The notes: generated from the sequence alone by a model not told the origin. Shown: positions 52,758-61,892, counted from the stretch's first letter. The stretch: DNA of 64,000 bases from an uncultured Methanobacterium sp. (GCF_963665055.1 NZ_OY762015.1:62001-126000); one strand, 5' to 3'. Made by a program: numbers and translations.

Positions 52758-53321
52758 TCATGGTTTTAACATTATTTTACCTTCTTTATAGGCTGAACCA
52801 ATGATATTACCCAGTTCCCAGTATTTTGCAGTAGCAGAAGTAAATAATAGTGGATTTATCTTCTTAAAATCTAATTCTCCATTGGTCAGACATTCTTCAT
52901 TTACATAGGTTTCCAGAACTTCGCCAATGAAAATATCACGACCCGGGAGGTCGACGGTTTTGGTGAGTTTGCAAAGCATATTCACGGGACAATCCTCAAT
53001 TAAGGGTATGTCATCTGCTTCACCAGAAAATGTTCTAAAAACCTTTGATTTATCAGTGTTATGGCCTGAAACAAGCCCAACATAATCGGTTTCTTTCATC
53101 TGATCGGTGGATGGTATATTAACACCGAAATATCCATTTTCCTTGATCCCGATATTGGTGTAATGTGGCTCAATTGAGCCAATGTAAACATACGTTATGG
53201 GTCGGGGTGCTAAGAGTCCGAAACATCCGTAAGTAGCAAAATTAACCTTTCCTTTAATAATTGAACTTACAATAGCGATTGGAACTGGGAATGGAACAAC
53301 TTTGGTCCTAACTTTTGACAT
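52758..53321 (-). CDS. Flavin reductase-like domain protein (flavoredoxin type)
   Basis: 187-residue split-barrel flavoprotein of the flavin reductase/flavoredoxin family: NFATYGCFGLLAPRPITYVY, ENGYFGVNIPS and DIFIGEVLETYVNEEC are characteristic. Members bind FMN and pass electrons to partners or reduce free flavin. AGAGGT precedes ATG 53321. It is divergent from an HxlR regulator 112 bases away, which likely controls this gene and the downstream hydrolase. Confidence 0.85.
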   Translation of the reverse strand: MSKVRTKVVPFPVPIAIVSSIIKGKVNFATYGCFGLLAPRPITYVYIGSIEPHYTNIGIKENGYFGVNIPSTDQMKETDYVGLVSGHNTDKSKVFRTFSGEADDIPLIEDCPVNMLCKLTKTVDLPGRDIFIGEVLETYVNEECLTNGELDFKKINPLLFTSATAKYWELGNIIGSAYKEGKIMLKP

Positions 53322-53368
53322 AATTAACCTCTCTAATTTGTTTATGCCTTTTTTTAGACCATAAATTA

Positions 53369-53378
53369 TTTATATACC
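53369..53378 (+). promoter_or_regulatory. TATA box of HxlR gene
   Basis: TTTATATACC, 55 bases before ATG 53433, in the spacer shared with the divergent flavin reductase gene. Confidence 0.45.
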
Positions 53379-53432
53379 TCAGTAGGATAAAAGTAATATT
53401 ATTTCCGAGAAGTAAGTAATGGGCAGATTCAG

Positions 53433-53777
53433 ATGAAAGCTAAAAAAGAAGAAAAATGCGAACTTGTAGCTGCAATGGGGATTATTGGAAATAAATGGAA
53501 CCTCTTAATCACCTGGCATCTCCGTGATCATAAATTAAGATTTACAGAGCTTCAAAAAAGAATGTACAATGTTAACCCCAAAACCATCACTAAACACCTT
53601 CGAGACCTCGAGAATTATAAAATCATAGAAAGGGAGGTATTCCCTGAAGTCCCCCCTAGAGTAGAGTATTCATTAACCGAAAGTGGAACCGCATTGATCC
53701 CTGTTCTTGAATCTATCACAGACTGGGCCTCTGAATACATGGGGTTTGACCTGGAAAAATATAAAAACAGTTCCTAA
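53433..53777 (+). CDS. HxlR family transcriptional regulator
   Basis: 114-residue winged-helix HxlR protein: AAMGIIGNKWNLLITWHL, RFTELQKRMYNVNPKTITKHL, RDLENYKIIEREVFPEVPPR and VEYSLTESG. The cysteine lies further N-terminal (KCELV) than in the copy at 41013. The start ATG 53433 has no strong upstream site. It is divergent from the flavin reductase gene, the standard arrangement for HxlR control of flavin-dependent enzymes, and convergent with the ATP-grasp gene. Confidence 0.88.
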   Translation: MKAKKEEKCELVAAMGIIGNKWNLLITWHLRDHKLRFTELQKRMYNVNPKTITKHLRDLENYKIIEREVFPEVPPRVEYSLTESGTALIPVLESITDWASEYMGFDLEKYKNSS

Positions 53778-53822
53778 AACAACATCTTACCAAATAATTA
53801 TCCAGAACAGCAGGAATTAATT

Positions 53823-54842
53823 TTAGGTTTCATACATATTTTTATGGGTGGTAGGATAAAAACCTAATAAATCAAGTATTTTCTTCTCAACATGTCTGTT
53901 TTGGCCTTTATACGGGAAATTGTGCGGATACAGTACTGGATTAAAATTCAATTCGATAATGCTATGGTTGTTTGTATTGGGTTTTGCTTTCACATTCTGG
54001 ATAATCATATCAACCCCACAAATTTTTGCACCAACTGCCATTGCTGCATTTTGGGCAATTATTTTGTAATCCTCAAGTATATCATCTGTAAAATCAATAC
54101 TATCCCCACCTGTACTAATATTTGAATTTTCCCTGAGATACACAATCTCACCCTCCTCTGGCAAGTAGTAAACATCCTTCATTTGAGAAGTCAGATTATT
54201 TTTTTCTACTGAACCTAATTCAATCTTTTCAAGTGGGGTTATATGTCCTTTACCTCTTCTTAGATCCTTATTTTTTTCATTAACCAATTCTTTGATGTTG
54301 TGTGTTCCATCCCCCATTACATTTGCTGGAACTCTGTGCATTACTGCCACAACTTCATCTGCAATTACTAAAAATCTATATTCCCTGCCGGGTATGAATT
54401 CTTCAATCAGAACATAGTTAGCATAGTTTAATGCTTCTTCAATGGATTTAATGTAATCTTTTTTTGATTTTAAATCCTTAACTATGGAAACTCCATCTCC
54501 AAAATTAGCAGATTTGGGTTTTATAACAATATCATTACCTTTAAAGTTTGAATATTTGCTTAAAGCTTCATCAGTCCTGTTAACTGTAATGCTTTCCGGT
54601 ACATTGATGTGGTGTTCTTTGAGAATTAACTTGGTTAACTCCTTGTTTTCCATGATTAAGGCCACAACATATGAATCTGCAGATGTTTTGGTGGCCTGCT
54701 TAATATATTCAACCCGCATACCTTTTTTCAGGCGAATGAAATTGTCATCCCAGTCCAGCACTTCAACCTTGGCATCCCTTTTTAAAGCTTCTTCTATAAT
54801 CATCTGAGTTGAAAGTTCAAGTCCTTCATAGTTTTTTAACAT
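53823..54842 (-). CDS. ATP-grasp glutathione synthetase-like protein (GshF C-terminal type)
   Basis: 339-residue ATP-grasp ligase matching the second half of bifunctional GshF and cyanophycin synthetase-type ligases. It begins LELSTQMIIEEALKR, then VEYIKQATKTSADSYVVALI and LKEHHINVPESI. The ATP-grasp core has DIVIKPKSANFGDGVSIV, ANYVLIEEFIPGREYRFLV and a late metal-binding IIELNFNPVLY. It is predicted to add glycine (or another amino acid) to gamma-glutamylcysteine. It follows the GshA-type gene by 124 bases on the same strand, so the bacterial fusion GshF is split into two genes here. AGGAGA precedes ATG 54842. Confidence 0.82.
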   Translation of the reverse strand: MLKNYEGLELSTQMIIEEALKRDAKVEVLDWDDNFIRLKKGMRVEYIKQATKTSADSYVVALIMENKELTKLILKEHHINVPESITVNRTDEALSKYSNFKGNDIVIKPKSANFGDGVSIVKDLKSKKDYIKSIEEALNYANYVLIEEFIPGREYRFLVIADEVVAVMHRVPANVMGDGTHNIKELVNEKNKDLRRGKGHITPLEKIELGSVEKNNLTSQMKDVYYLPEEGEIVYLRENSNISTGGDSIDFTDDILEDYKIIAQNAAMAVGAKICGVDMIIQNVKAKPNTNNHSIIELNFNPVLYPHNFPYKGQNRHVEKKILDLLGFYPTTHKNMYET

Positions 54843-54879
54843 AATTTGCCTTCTCCTGGATTTTGGTTGTGGGAATAAG

Positions 54880-54977
54880 TTATAATAGACTATTTAGAAT
54901 TTTTTTTAGTATAGAACTATTTAGAAAGTTATAATAGGACTATTTTAAATTATTTTTAGCATAGAACTATTTAGAAT
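54880..54977. repeat. 49-bp direct repeat overlapping the gshA 3' end
   Basis: TTATAATAGACTATTTAGAA... at 54880-54928 recurs at 54929-54977 with several changes. Both contain two CTATTTAGAA words. The second copy runs into the last codons and stop (complement CTA, 54967-54969) of the gamma-glutamylcysteine ligase gene, so the spacer seems to have grown by duplication of the gene's end. Confidence 0.6.
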
Positions 54978-56415
54978 TTTTTTTAGCATATTTTATTCCA
55001 AATTCTAAAAAATTTTCATTATTCTCTGTCATTTCCAGAGTTATCTTTTCAGAGGGTAATAGGGACATATCCAAAAGTTTCTGGTGTTCAGCTTCTACGC
55101 ATGCTCCATATTTATTATTTGCAGTGCTGTTGTCCATCAGCTCAGCTATTTTTTTAAGTTTTTCAAATATTTTCTCTCCCCATGATTTGAGACTAATTTT
55201 ACTACCATCATATTTTTTAAGGCTTAAATCTTTTTGTCTTCCAGTAAGTGACACTAAATGGTGATTTAAGTTTATCAGATCATGTTCTGGGTCAGTGATG
55301 GGAGGGCTTTGTTCAAACAGGCAAAAGTGCATGAAAACATGGAGGAAATGCATTGGGTCCATGGTTAAACCCAGTTTCTGGAAAGGGTTCAAATCTAAAA
55401 TTCTAACTTCCACATATTTCACACCCCTCTTTTCCAGTGCATCCAGTGGAGTTTCCCCTTTACGTATGGCTTGTTTTAATCGAATTAAAGAATAAAATTC
55501 ACTTTCTTTCTGTAGGATGTTTCCATTGAGTTGAATTTGAGAACCGTTTCGATAAATTCCCAGTTTTGAGTATTCTTCATCTTTAGTTGACAGCATTTTA
55601 TGCATCTTTGTAGAATACTCCTTTAAACTATTGAAGTATATATTCTCATTTTTAAGACTGTTTGAATAGCCAAATCTACTTACACGGAGAGATGTTGCAT
55701 ATTGGAGGCAGTTTTCAATGATATTTTCAGGATCAGGACAGCATTTTTGAATGAGCATGAGTTCCTTTTTTATAACTGGATAATAACTGGAGTGGCAGAA
55801 TGGTGATGCTCCGAAAAGGTAAATCAAGATCCAACTGTAGCGTAGAAAGTTTCTTGCCAGTCCAAAATGTATTTCATCAATGAATAAACGTTTATCCTCA
55901 TGGTTTCCAAATTTTTCATATAAATAGTTGATCATTTCATTGCCAAAAGAAAAATTGTAATGAATTCCAGATATCATCTGCATTTTTTTACCGTATCGCA
56001 GTGACAAACCATTTCTATATATTTCCATCTCTTTTCCATTTTCACAATCAGGGAAAGTTGCAATGGGAATCTTTTCTTCGTCTGGAAGATTTGGAGGCAT
56101 ACTGAGTGGCCATAGTAGTTCATCACCAATGCCATTTTCAACCCCAAGGTTTATTGTTTTTAAGGCATTGTATGCTTCTTCTGCGCAATTACAGGGTGTT
56201 GTTATCATTTCAATCTGACTTTCAGAAAAGTCATTGGTAATACTGGGATTTTTGGTTTTATCCCCGAATACCTGAGGATGGGGAGTTAGAGCAAGATCGC
56301 CAGTTGAAAGAATCCTTTGACACTCTCTTTCCAGGCCAAAACTACCTTCTATCAATAATTTTCCTTGGTCATCATTTAAAAAAGACTTTGATATTTCTGA
56401 AAAGTCCCATCTCAT
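54967..56415 (-). CDS. gshA: Glutamate-cysteine ligase (GshA/GshF N-terminal type)
   Basis: 482-residue enzyme of the proteobacterial/firmicute glutamate-cysteine ligase class, forming gamma-glutamylcysteine from Glu, Cys and ATP. Signatures are EGSFGLERECQRI, SITNDFSESQIEMITTP, GLSLRYGKKMQMISGIHYNFS and YVEVRILDLNPFQKLGL. The frame extends to ATG 56469, but AGAGGAT just before ATG 56415 makes that the better start. Methanogens normally use coenzymes M and B rather than glutathione, so this pair was probably acquired from bacteria, Clostridia-like by sequence feel. It is cotranscribed with the ATP-grasp gene. Confidence 0.85.
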   Translation of the reverse strand: MRWDFSEISKSFLNDDQGKLLIEGSFGLERECQRILSTGDLALTPHPQVFGDKTKNPSITNDFSESQIEMITTPCNCAEEAYNALKTINLGVENGIGDELLWPLSMPPNLPDEEKIPIATFPDCENGKEMEIYRNGLSLRYGKKMQMISGIHYNFSFGNEMINYLYEKFGNHEDKRLFIDEIHFGLARNFLRYSWILIYLFGASPFCHSSYYPVIKKELMLIQKCCPDPENIIENCLQYATSLRVSRFGYSNSLKNENIYFNSLKEYSTKMHKMLSTKDEEYSKLGIYRNGSQIQLNGNILQKESEFYSLIRLKQAIRKGETPLDALEKRGVKYVEVRILDLNPFQKLGLTMDPMHFLHVFMHFCLFEQSPPITDPEHDLINLNHHLVSLTGRQKDLSLKKYDGSKISLKSWGEKIFEKLKKIAELMDNSTANNKYGACVEAEHQKLLDMSLLPSEKITLEMTENNENFLEFGIKYAKKNSK

Positions 56416-56764
56416 AAAATCCTCTTTTTCTATTTTTTTATCAGAATTATTTACAGAATAATCTACCATTTATAAATAATTTATCAGCATTTTAAAAAAA
56501 CAGTGAAACTTTATTATCTATTTATTACTATTAATCCTTTCATAAATTATCGCTAAAGTTTTTTTAGTTGAAGCGCTGTTTTTTTTTGATAGTATTTATA
56601 TGATAATTATTCATTTATTTGTTAGATTGAAGAACTACAATATAAAATTAACGATAGTTATGAAATGCCTCTTAGATTAACCGGAGGTGTAGATCAACCT
56701 TGTATAACTCAACTTGTTGATTAACTTTGGGGGGGGTATAGATCAATATTTAACTATAACTACA

Positions 56765-56965
56765 ATGAGACAAGTTTATGAATTAAGATACTATAATCTG
56801 AATAAGAATACATGGATCTCTGGAAGTATAAGTCTTGGGAAAAGATTAGAACGAACTGGGGAAACTGATAGAACAGAAACATTTAAAATTTGCATAGAAC
56901 TCATTGATAAGCCCAATATGGAGATAACTGATGGTATTTCTCAATCATTTAACTGCAGACAGTAG
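56765..56965 (+). CDS. Hypothetical small protein
   Basis: 66 residues (MRQVYELRYYNLNKNTWISG ... DKPNMEITDGISQS), soluble, with no recognised motif. The frame extends upstream to TTG 56714 behind a run of eight G residues. It overlaps the start of the next gene by 35 bases. It could also be the tail of a decayed N-terminal region of that next gene. Confidence 0.35.
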   Translation: MRQVYELRYYNLNKNTWISGSISLGKRLERTGETDRTETFKICIELIDKPNMEITDGISQSFNCRQ

Positions 56966-57755
56966 GGTAAAACAGCCAATAATGGATAATGATTGGGATG
57001 AGGGTTGCTGTTCTGTTATAGTACAGGTTACAAATAATCATAACGTGGTTGCATTCCGGAGAGATGCAAAATTCCCGGCTGAGTTAATAATTACACAGAA
57101 ATATTTCCATGGGAAAAAAGCAGCAGTAGAATACAAAATCAATGGAGGTCTTTTCTACCATACTGTAATCACGGATAATGGTTGGATTATTGCCAGTGGT
57201 GGTATTGGTACAATTCGTAACCATGAACTAATGTCACTGGCGGGTCAAATAATGGAGAATGCAAGAATTAACCATGATTCCATGGAAAACGCCCAATCCA
57301 TCTTAAGGAGCATGTGCGTGGGACACTTCCTAATCAAAAGCCCGGATAATTATGTTGGATCTGCAATCTGCTGCAAAAATACTTCATTAACCAAACTGTT
57401 TAAAATGAAGGATGGAGATTTTGTCAGTGTGCCCAATGCACCACAGTTTTACAGAGATGGGAATTTCACCGAGTTTAACAGTGATCCTCTTGCTGCTGCA
57501 GCCAGGATAGCAGGCACAGATCTTTGGGGAGTCAATCGGCGTAATGTAATATTTCAGGACGTGGAAAAAAACCCAGATAACACCCTGATCCAGGTTTGGG
57601 CATCATTTGATAATGGATCACTGATTGATAGAAACGAGGGTAAAGGCGGGCCGGATAATATACAGTTTTTAAAAAATCCCCTAATCCCGGGTGAGAACTT
57701 ACCCATAATACCTGAAATGATCAAAATTGGTGATATAAACCTCATGGAAGGTTAA
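56931..57755 (+). CDS. Conserved Methanobacteriales protein, possible Ntn-type acyl hydrolase
   Basis: 274 residues. A DEGCCSVIVQVTNNHNVVAF segment with FRRD shortly after, HTVITDNGWIIASGG, GHFLIKSPDN, FKMKDGDFVSVPN and GPDNIQFLKNP resemble a domain I associate with Methanobacteriales cell-surface proteins. A Cys followed by a strand and R-x-D recalls Ntn-fold acyltransferases, but this is weak. Unusually, no signal peptide or surface repeat is present. GGAGAT just before ATG 56931 fixes the start. Its downstream neighbour is convergent. Confidence 0.45.
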   Translation: MVFLNHLTADSRVKQPIMDNDWDEGCCSVIVQVTNNHNVVAFRRDAKFPAELIITQKYFHGKKAAVEYKINGGLFYHTVITDNGWIIASGGIGTIRNHELMSLAGQIMENARINHDSMENAQSILRSMCVGHFLIKSPDNYVGSAICCKNTSLTKLFKMKDGDFVSVPNAPQFYRDGNFTEFNSDPLAAAARIAGTDLWGVNRRNVIFQDVEKNPDNTLIQVWASFDNGSLIDRNEGKGGPDNIQFLKNPLIPGENLPIIPEMIKIGDINLMEG

Positions 57756-57817
57756 TGAATCAGATAGTTGCTATTGATTACAGATAAAATCCCAAAAAAA
57801 ATTTAATTAAATAGATA

Positions 57818-58495
57818 TCATATCTTTTTATCCATTCCAACCTCTGATTTTCCATCTGTCTTGAAATTTTCTTTATATTCAACCATTTCAATCTTACAAC
57901 CTGGGCCTATGGTTATGTTGTTTCCTCGCACTACCCTTGCAGTGGTATTTTCAAGATAAACATTATCTCCTTCAATTACATCTGCAATGAGTTCATTTTT
58001 CCCCTCGGACATTATTTTAGTTTTAATACCTAAAAAGCTCAGCTTCCCACTTTTTTTAACTGTAATATCAGAACCACCTATTTCATTCACTTTACTCGGC
58101 CAGTAAAGGTTTATTCTTAATATATCTCCATTGAGCATACCCTCAATTGTGAAACCACCTTCTAAATTCAAGATTTCAGTATTAAAATCTTTTCCTACCA
58201 GTATACTTCCATGGATTTTGGCTTCATCCACCAGTAAATCTCCACTGACTTCAAATTCTCCTTGCACTTTAACTTTTTGGGCATTCAAATCTCCTTTAAC
58301 GATTGTTTCACCCTTTATGCTAACGTAATCCGCAGATTTCACACTGCCGTCCAGCTGGCCTTCCCCATACACTTTAAGGTTAGAGCATTCCACGTCTCCG
58401 TGGATTATGCCTTCACCCATTATACTTATCCGGTTAAATTCACCGCCGCTTGAAATTCCAGACCCGTAAATCTTCAGGTCTTTCCTTTTTTCCAT
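57818..58495 (-). CDS. Bactofilin-like polymer-forming protein (copy 2)
   Basis: 225 residues made of successive short beta-strand repeats with regular glycines (GDVECSNLKVYGEGQLDGSV, KGETIVKGDLNAQKVKVQGE, SGDLLVDEAKIHGSI), the right-handed beta-helix pattern of bactofilins and of YhbE/YhbF-like proteins. These polymerise into cytoskeletal filaments or membrane-associated scaffolds. A C-terminal extension (about 130-225) ends in GPGCKIEMVEY. It is a paralogue of equal length of the protein at 60578-61255. It is the last gene of the five-gene operon, and GGAGG precedes ATG 58495. Confidence 0.82.
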   Translation of the reverse strand: MEKRKDLKIYGSGISSGGEFNRISIMGEGIIHGDVECSNLKVYGEGQLDGSVKSADYVSIKGETIVKGDLNAQKVKVQGEFEVSGDLLVDEAKIHGSILVGKDFNTEILNLEGGFTIEGMLNGDILRINLYWPSKVNEIGGSDITVKKSGKLSFLGIKTKIMSEGKNELIADVIEGDNVYLENTTARVVRGNNITIGPGCKIEMVEYKENFKTDGKSEVGMDKKI

Positions 58496-58539
58496 AAATA
58501 ATTCCTCCGTTTCGTATATTGCTCATGTTCATATAATTT

Positions 58540-59643
58540 TTAATCCTCTTTCCAGCTAAAGGTTGCTGTACCTAGACCAAAGAGTACTATTCCCAGTACT
58601 GCAACTATGGCCAGGTCCATTACCGCATCCCCAGTATTTCCAGTTATCATGGAACTTCTGAGGCCCTCACTCAGGTAAGTTAGAGGGGATATCTTGGCCA
58701 GGTACTGCAGGAACCAGGGCATGTTCTCCACTGGTATCAGGGTCCCGGAGACAAACATAAGGGGGAAAGTGATTACTCCCACGGCATTCATGGCTGATTC
58801 TTCATTTTTCACAAAGTTGGCAACCAGTATTCCAAATCCGGCGAAGAGTGCAGTTCCAACAACTATTAACAGCACGCTCACTACGTTGATCTGGGGGTGA
58901 ATGTTAAATGCAAATGTTGCTAGGAACAGGGCCACTGCCAGTGATAAGATCACCAGTATGGTCCAGGTGGTGATTCTGGATGCAATCCATTCCTTACTGG
59001 TTAAGGGTGTGGTTGAAAGTTTCCTGAACACTCCAGTGCTACGTAACCTGGCCACTGTCCCCACGGACATATTTGCTGCTGCAGACATGATGGTAATGGC
59101 CAGTATTCCTGGAAGAAGGAAGTCAAAGTAGTTCATACCAGAAGTAGCAGCTTCCTGGGAGTTCACGGTGATGACTTCATGGGCACCGGACATTTTCATG
59201 TTGAAACCATTGGCCACCTGCTGAACCACTGAAACCACGGCCATGGAAGTTGGTTTAGACTTATCATAATACACATTAACCCCAGCAGTGCCTATGGACT
59301 GCTGAGTAGTGCTTATTGATTGTTGAATATTCTGACCAAAACCCGGGGGTATAATCAAGTACGATGTGATCTTCCCATCTTTCAGCATTTCTTCCAGGTT
59401 CATCCCTGAACCATCTTTGAGCTGGACTGCCCCGGTAGATCCCATGGTCTGGATAAAATTACTGGACATGGATGAACCATCGTTATCCTGATAATAAAGG
59501 GTAACTGTGTCTGATTGACCTCCAAATATGTATCCAAATAAAAGGAAAAGCACTATGGGGAAGATGAACATCCAGAAAATATTCATCCTGTCCCGGAATG
59601 TCTCTTTCAAACTGTACTTAATATCGGTGCTGATCCGTGACAT
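58540..59643 (-). CDS. ABC-2 type transporter permease
   Basis: 367-residue ABC-2 permease: an N-terminal membrane helix (about 22-42; FWMFIFPIVLFLLFGYIFGG), a large extracytoplasmic domain (about 45-175), then five C-terminal helices. The phrases FLLPGILAITIMSAAANMSV, RSTGVFRKLSTTPLTSKEW and MFVSGTLIPVENMPWFLQYL are typical of DrrB/YhgE-type exporters. ATG 59643 directly follows the ATPase stop with no gap. The substrate is unknown; placement between bactofilin genes suggests envelope-related export. Confidence 0.9.
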   Translation of the reverse strand: MSRISTDIKYSLKETFRDRMNIFWMFIFPIVLFLLFGYIFGGQSDTVTLYYQDNDGSSMSSNFIQTMGSTGAVQLKDGSGMNLEEMLKDGKITSYLIIPPGFGQNIQQSISTTQQSIGTAGVNVYYDKSKPTSMAVVSVVQQVANGFNMKMSGAHEVITVNSQEAATSGMNYFDFLLPGILAITIMSAAANMSVGTVARLRSTGVFRKLSTTPLTSKEWIASRITTWTILVILSLAVALFLATFAFNIHPQINVVSVLLIVVGTALFAGFGILVANFVKNEESAMNAVGVITFPLMFVSGTLIPVENMPWFLQYLAKISPLTYLSEGLRSSMITGNTGDAVMDLAIVAVLGIVLFGLGTATFSWKED

Positions 59644-60573
59644 TTATTTACCCCCTTCTGAGAGTTTATCACCAGTTAAATTCAAGAATACATCTTCCAA
59701 AGTTGCTTTTTTAACATAAATTTCTTCACATGCAAGTTCGCTTCGATTAATAATAGATAATGCCTTTGACATACATTTTGTTCCATCTTCTTCAGCTAAT
59801 TTTATAAAAACATTATTCCCCTCAATTTTAGACTCAGGAATGGCTTCGATTAATTCATTTTTGGCAATTTCCTCGCATTCCCTGATTATGAGGGTGTTGC
59901 CACCACCATGGTGGTTAATTAAGTCTTCTGGTGTTCCTTCTGCAATTATCTGGCCATTGTGCAGCACGTTCACCCGGTCTGCCAGATAATGGGCTTCATC
60001 CATGTAATGGGTGGTGAGAAATACTGTCTTTCCCTTTGTTTTGAGTGCTTTGATTGCATCCCACACATCACGCCGGGCCTTGGGGTCAAGGCCGGTAGTG
60101 GGTTCATCAAGGAAGACTATTTCCGGATCATTAACCAGGGATATGGCAATTCCCACCCGTTGTTTCAGGCCTCCGGAGAGATCTTTAAACAGGGTGTTTT
60201 TTTTATTAACCAGGCTCAACATTTCAATTAGATCATCCACGTTGGTATGGGTGGGGTACATCTGGCCAAAGTAATCGATGTTTTCATAAACTGTTAACCA
60301 TTCAAATGCATTGAAATCCTGTGGAAGCACACCAATTCTTTTTTTAACTTCCATCTCATCTTTTTTAATGTCAAATCCCAGGATGGTAATGGTTCCTGCT
60401 GTTAAATTTTTCAGGCATTCCATCATTTCAACAGTGGTGGTTTTACCTGCACCATTAGGTCCAAGAAAGGCGAATATCTCCCCTTTTTCAATACTGAAAG
60501 ATATATCATTTACTGCTGTGAAATCCCCGTATTTTTTAACCAGAGATCTAACTTCAATCACGTTATTAGTCAT
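59644..60573 (-). CDS. ABC-2 type transporter ATP-binding protein (DrrA type)
   Basis: 309-residue ATPase: Walker A GPNGAGKT, Q-loop VLPQDFNAFEW, signature LSGGLKQRVGIAISLV, Walker B IVFLDEPTTGLDP and H-loop TTHYMDEA, followed by a C-terminal accessory domain of the DrrA type. The frame opens at 60612 within the bactofilin gene, but the natural start is ATG 60573, four bases after that gene's stop. It is paired with the permease, whose start abuts its stop. Confidence 0.93.
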   Translation of the reverse strand: MTNNVIEVRSLVKKYGDFTAVNDISFSIEKGEIFAFLGPNGAGKTTTVEMMECLKNLTAGTITILGFDIKKDEMEVKKRIGVLPQDFNAFEWLTVYENIDYFGQMYPTHTNVDDLIEMLSLVNKKNTLFKDLSGGLKQRVGIAISLVNDPEIVFLDEPTTGLDPKARRDVWDAIKALKTKGKTVFLTTHYMDEAHYLADRVNVLHNGQIIAEGTPEDLINHHGGGNTLIIRECEEIAKNELIEAIPESKIEGNNVFIKLAEEDGTKCMSKALSIINRSELACEEIYVKKATLEDVFLNLTGDKLSEGGK

Positions 60574-60577
60574 GTTA

Positions 60578-61255
60578 TCAAATTTTCCTTTGTTCTGCCA
60601 CTGAAGATTCATTGTGCATTTTAAAGCTGCTGTTATATTCCACCAGTTCTATTTTGCATCCTGGACCCAGTTCGATTGTATCGCCCCTTACCACTTTGGC
60701 CTGGGTATTTTCAAGGTAAATTTCATCTCCTTCAATGGTTTCAGTGGTCAGTTCTTTTCCTGCTCCAAAGGGCATGATCATGCCTTTGAGGCCAAATATG
60801 TCATATTTTCCTTTTCTTTTAATTGTGATCTTTGATCCACCAATTTCACCGGCTCGGGATGATCCGTGTAACCTGAGTTCCAGTTCATCGGCATTTAACA
60901 GCCCGTCAATTCCAAAGGTTCCTTCGATCTTGAAATATTCAGCATTGCAATCTCCCACAACACTGATACTACCATAGGTTTCAGCCTTTTCTGTGGATAA
61001 ATTACCTTTAATATCAGTAGTTCCATTAATTTTCATCTTATCTACTTCTAGATTACCTTTAATGGAATTATTACCATTCACTCTCAATTGATCTGCCGTA
61101 ACATTTCCATTTAAGTTGCATTGTCCATTTATTTTCAGATATATACACTCAAGATCACCGTCTATCTTTCCACTTCCGTTAATGTTTACAGAATTATATT
61201 TACCGCCACTTGCACTTCCATGACCATTAATTCTTAAATCACTCACGATTTCCAT
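60578..61255 (-). CDS. Bactofilin-like polymer-forming protein (copy 1)
   Basis: 225 residues. It is built of short glycine-punctuated strand repeats (NGSGKIDGDLECIYLKINGQ, NLNGNVTADQLRVNG, NSIKGNLEVDKMKING), a beta-helix of the bactofilin/YhbE type, with a C-terminal part ending GPGCKIELVEY as in copy 2. The frame extends to GTG 61264, which is part of the ribosome binding site; GGTGAT plus four bases gives ATG 61255. It lies between the YhbD-like regulator (13 bases upstream) and the ABC ATPase. Confidence 0.82.
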   Translation of the reverse strand: MEIVSDLRINGHGSASGGKYNSVNINGSGKIDGDLECIYLKINGQCNLNGNVTADQLRVNGNNSIKGNLEVDKMKINGTTDIKGNLSTEKAETYGSISVVGDCNAEYFKIEGTFGIDGLLNADELELRLHGSSRAGEIGGSKITIKRKGKYDIFGLKGMIMPFGAGKELTTETIEGDEIYLENTQAKVVRGDTIELGPGCKIELVEYNSSFKMHNESSVAEQRKI

Positions 61256-61268
61256 AGGTATCACCCCT

Positions 61269-61892
61269 TTAAACTATTTTAATCTTCAACTCCTCGATTA
61301 AATCAGTTAAATTCATTTTTTCAATGATTTTGGTACTGTTTTCAAAGTAGATATCTGCAACATTTGAAACCAGGCAGCAACTGGAAATTCCCAGTTTGCG
61401 TAGAAATATTAATTCGCAGCTTTTTGCCTTAAATTTAGTGTAATATTCTTCTAATATGTTCAATATCATATTTCCTTCTTCAAAATTGATTTTCCCTTCT
61501 TCAAACATTTTATCTAAGATGTAAAGAAATAGTATGGTTTCAAAATCCAGCTTTCTGGTTTCACCTTTTTTTGTTGTATAGAAATCAAGAGTTGTTTTTG
61601 AAACAATGTTCTGCTTCATCAAGTCCTGACTTTCCATTGCTATTTCCATTAGATTTGGGGATAACATGTCTGCCAGGTTGTCTAAGGAAATATCTCCTTT
61701 CATGTTCTTTATTTTCTCGATTCTATCGATAATCTTCTCTTTTGGAAAAAAGGTTTCCTGACCGGTGTAGGTAGATTTCCGGATAAACCATTCCTCTGGG
61801 ATTAAATTTTTCCTTTTCCAGCGGTATAACTGGCCATAGGAAATTTGGGTTAATTCTAGTAATTCTTTTTTGGAAATCAACTCTTCTTCCAT
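61269..61892 (-). CDS. YhbD-like (DUF4004) putative regulator
   Basis: 207 residues. The N-terminal 75 residues form a MerR-like winged helix (ISKKELLELTQISYGQLYRW, KRKNLIPEEWFIRKSTYTGQ, then FPKEKIIDRIEKIKNMK) as in YhbD/DUF4004 proteins of Firmicutes. In Bacillus, as I recall, yhbD sits directly before polymer-forming yhbE and yhbF. The C-terminal half (DFETILFLYILDKMFEEGKI) is helical with two adjacent cysteines (SSCCLVS). It heads the bactofilin-ABC operon and is its likely regulator. GGTGTT precedes ATG 61892. Confidence 0.78.
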   Translation of the reverse strand: MEEELISKKELLELTQISYGQLYRWKRKNLIPEEWFIRKSTYTGQETFFPKEKIIDRIEKIKNMKGDISLDNLADMLSPNLMEIAMESQDLMKQNIVSKTTLDFYTTKKGETRKLDFETILFLYILDKMFEEGKINFEEGNMILNILEEYYTKFKAKSCELIFLRKLGISSCCLVSNVADIYFENSTKIIEKMNLTDLIEELKIKIV

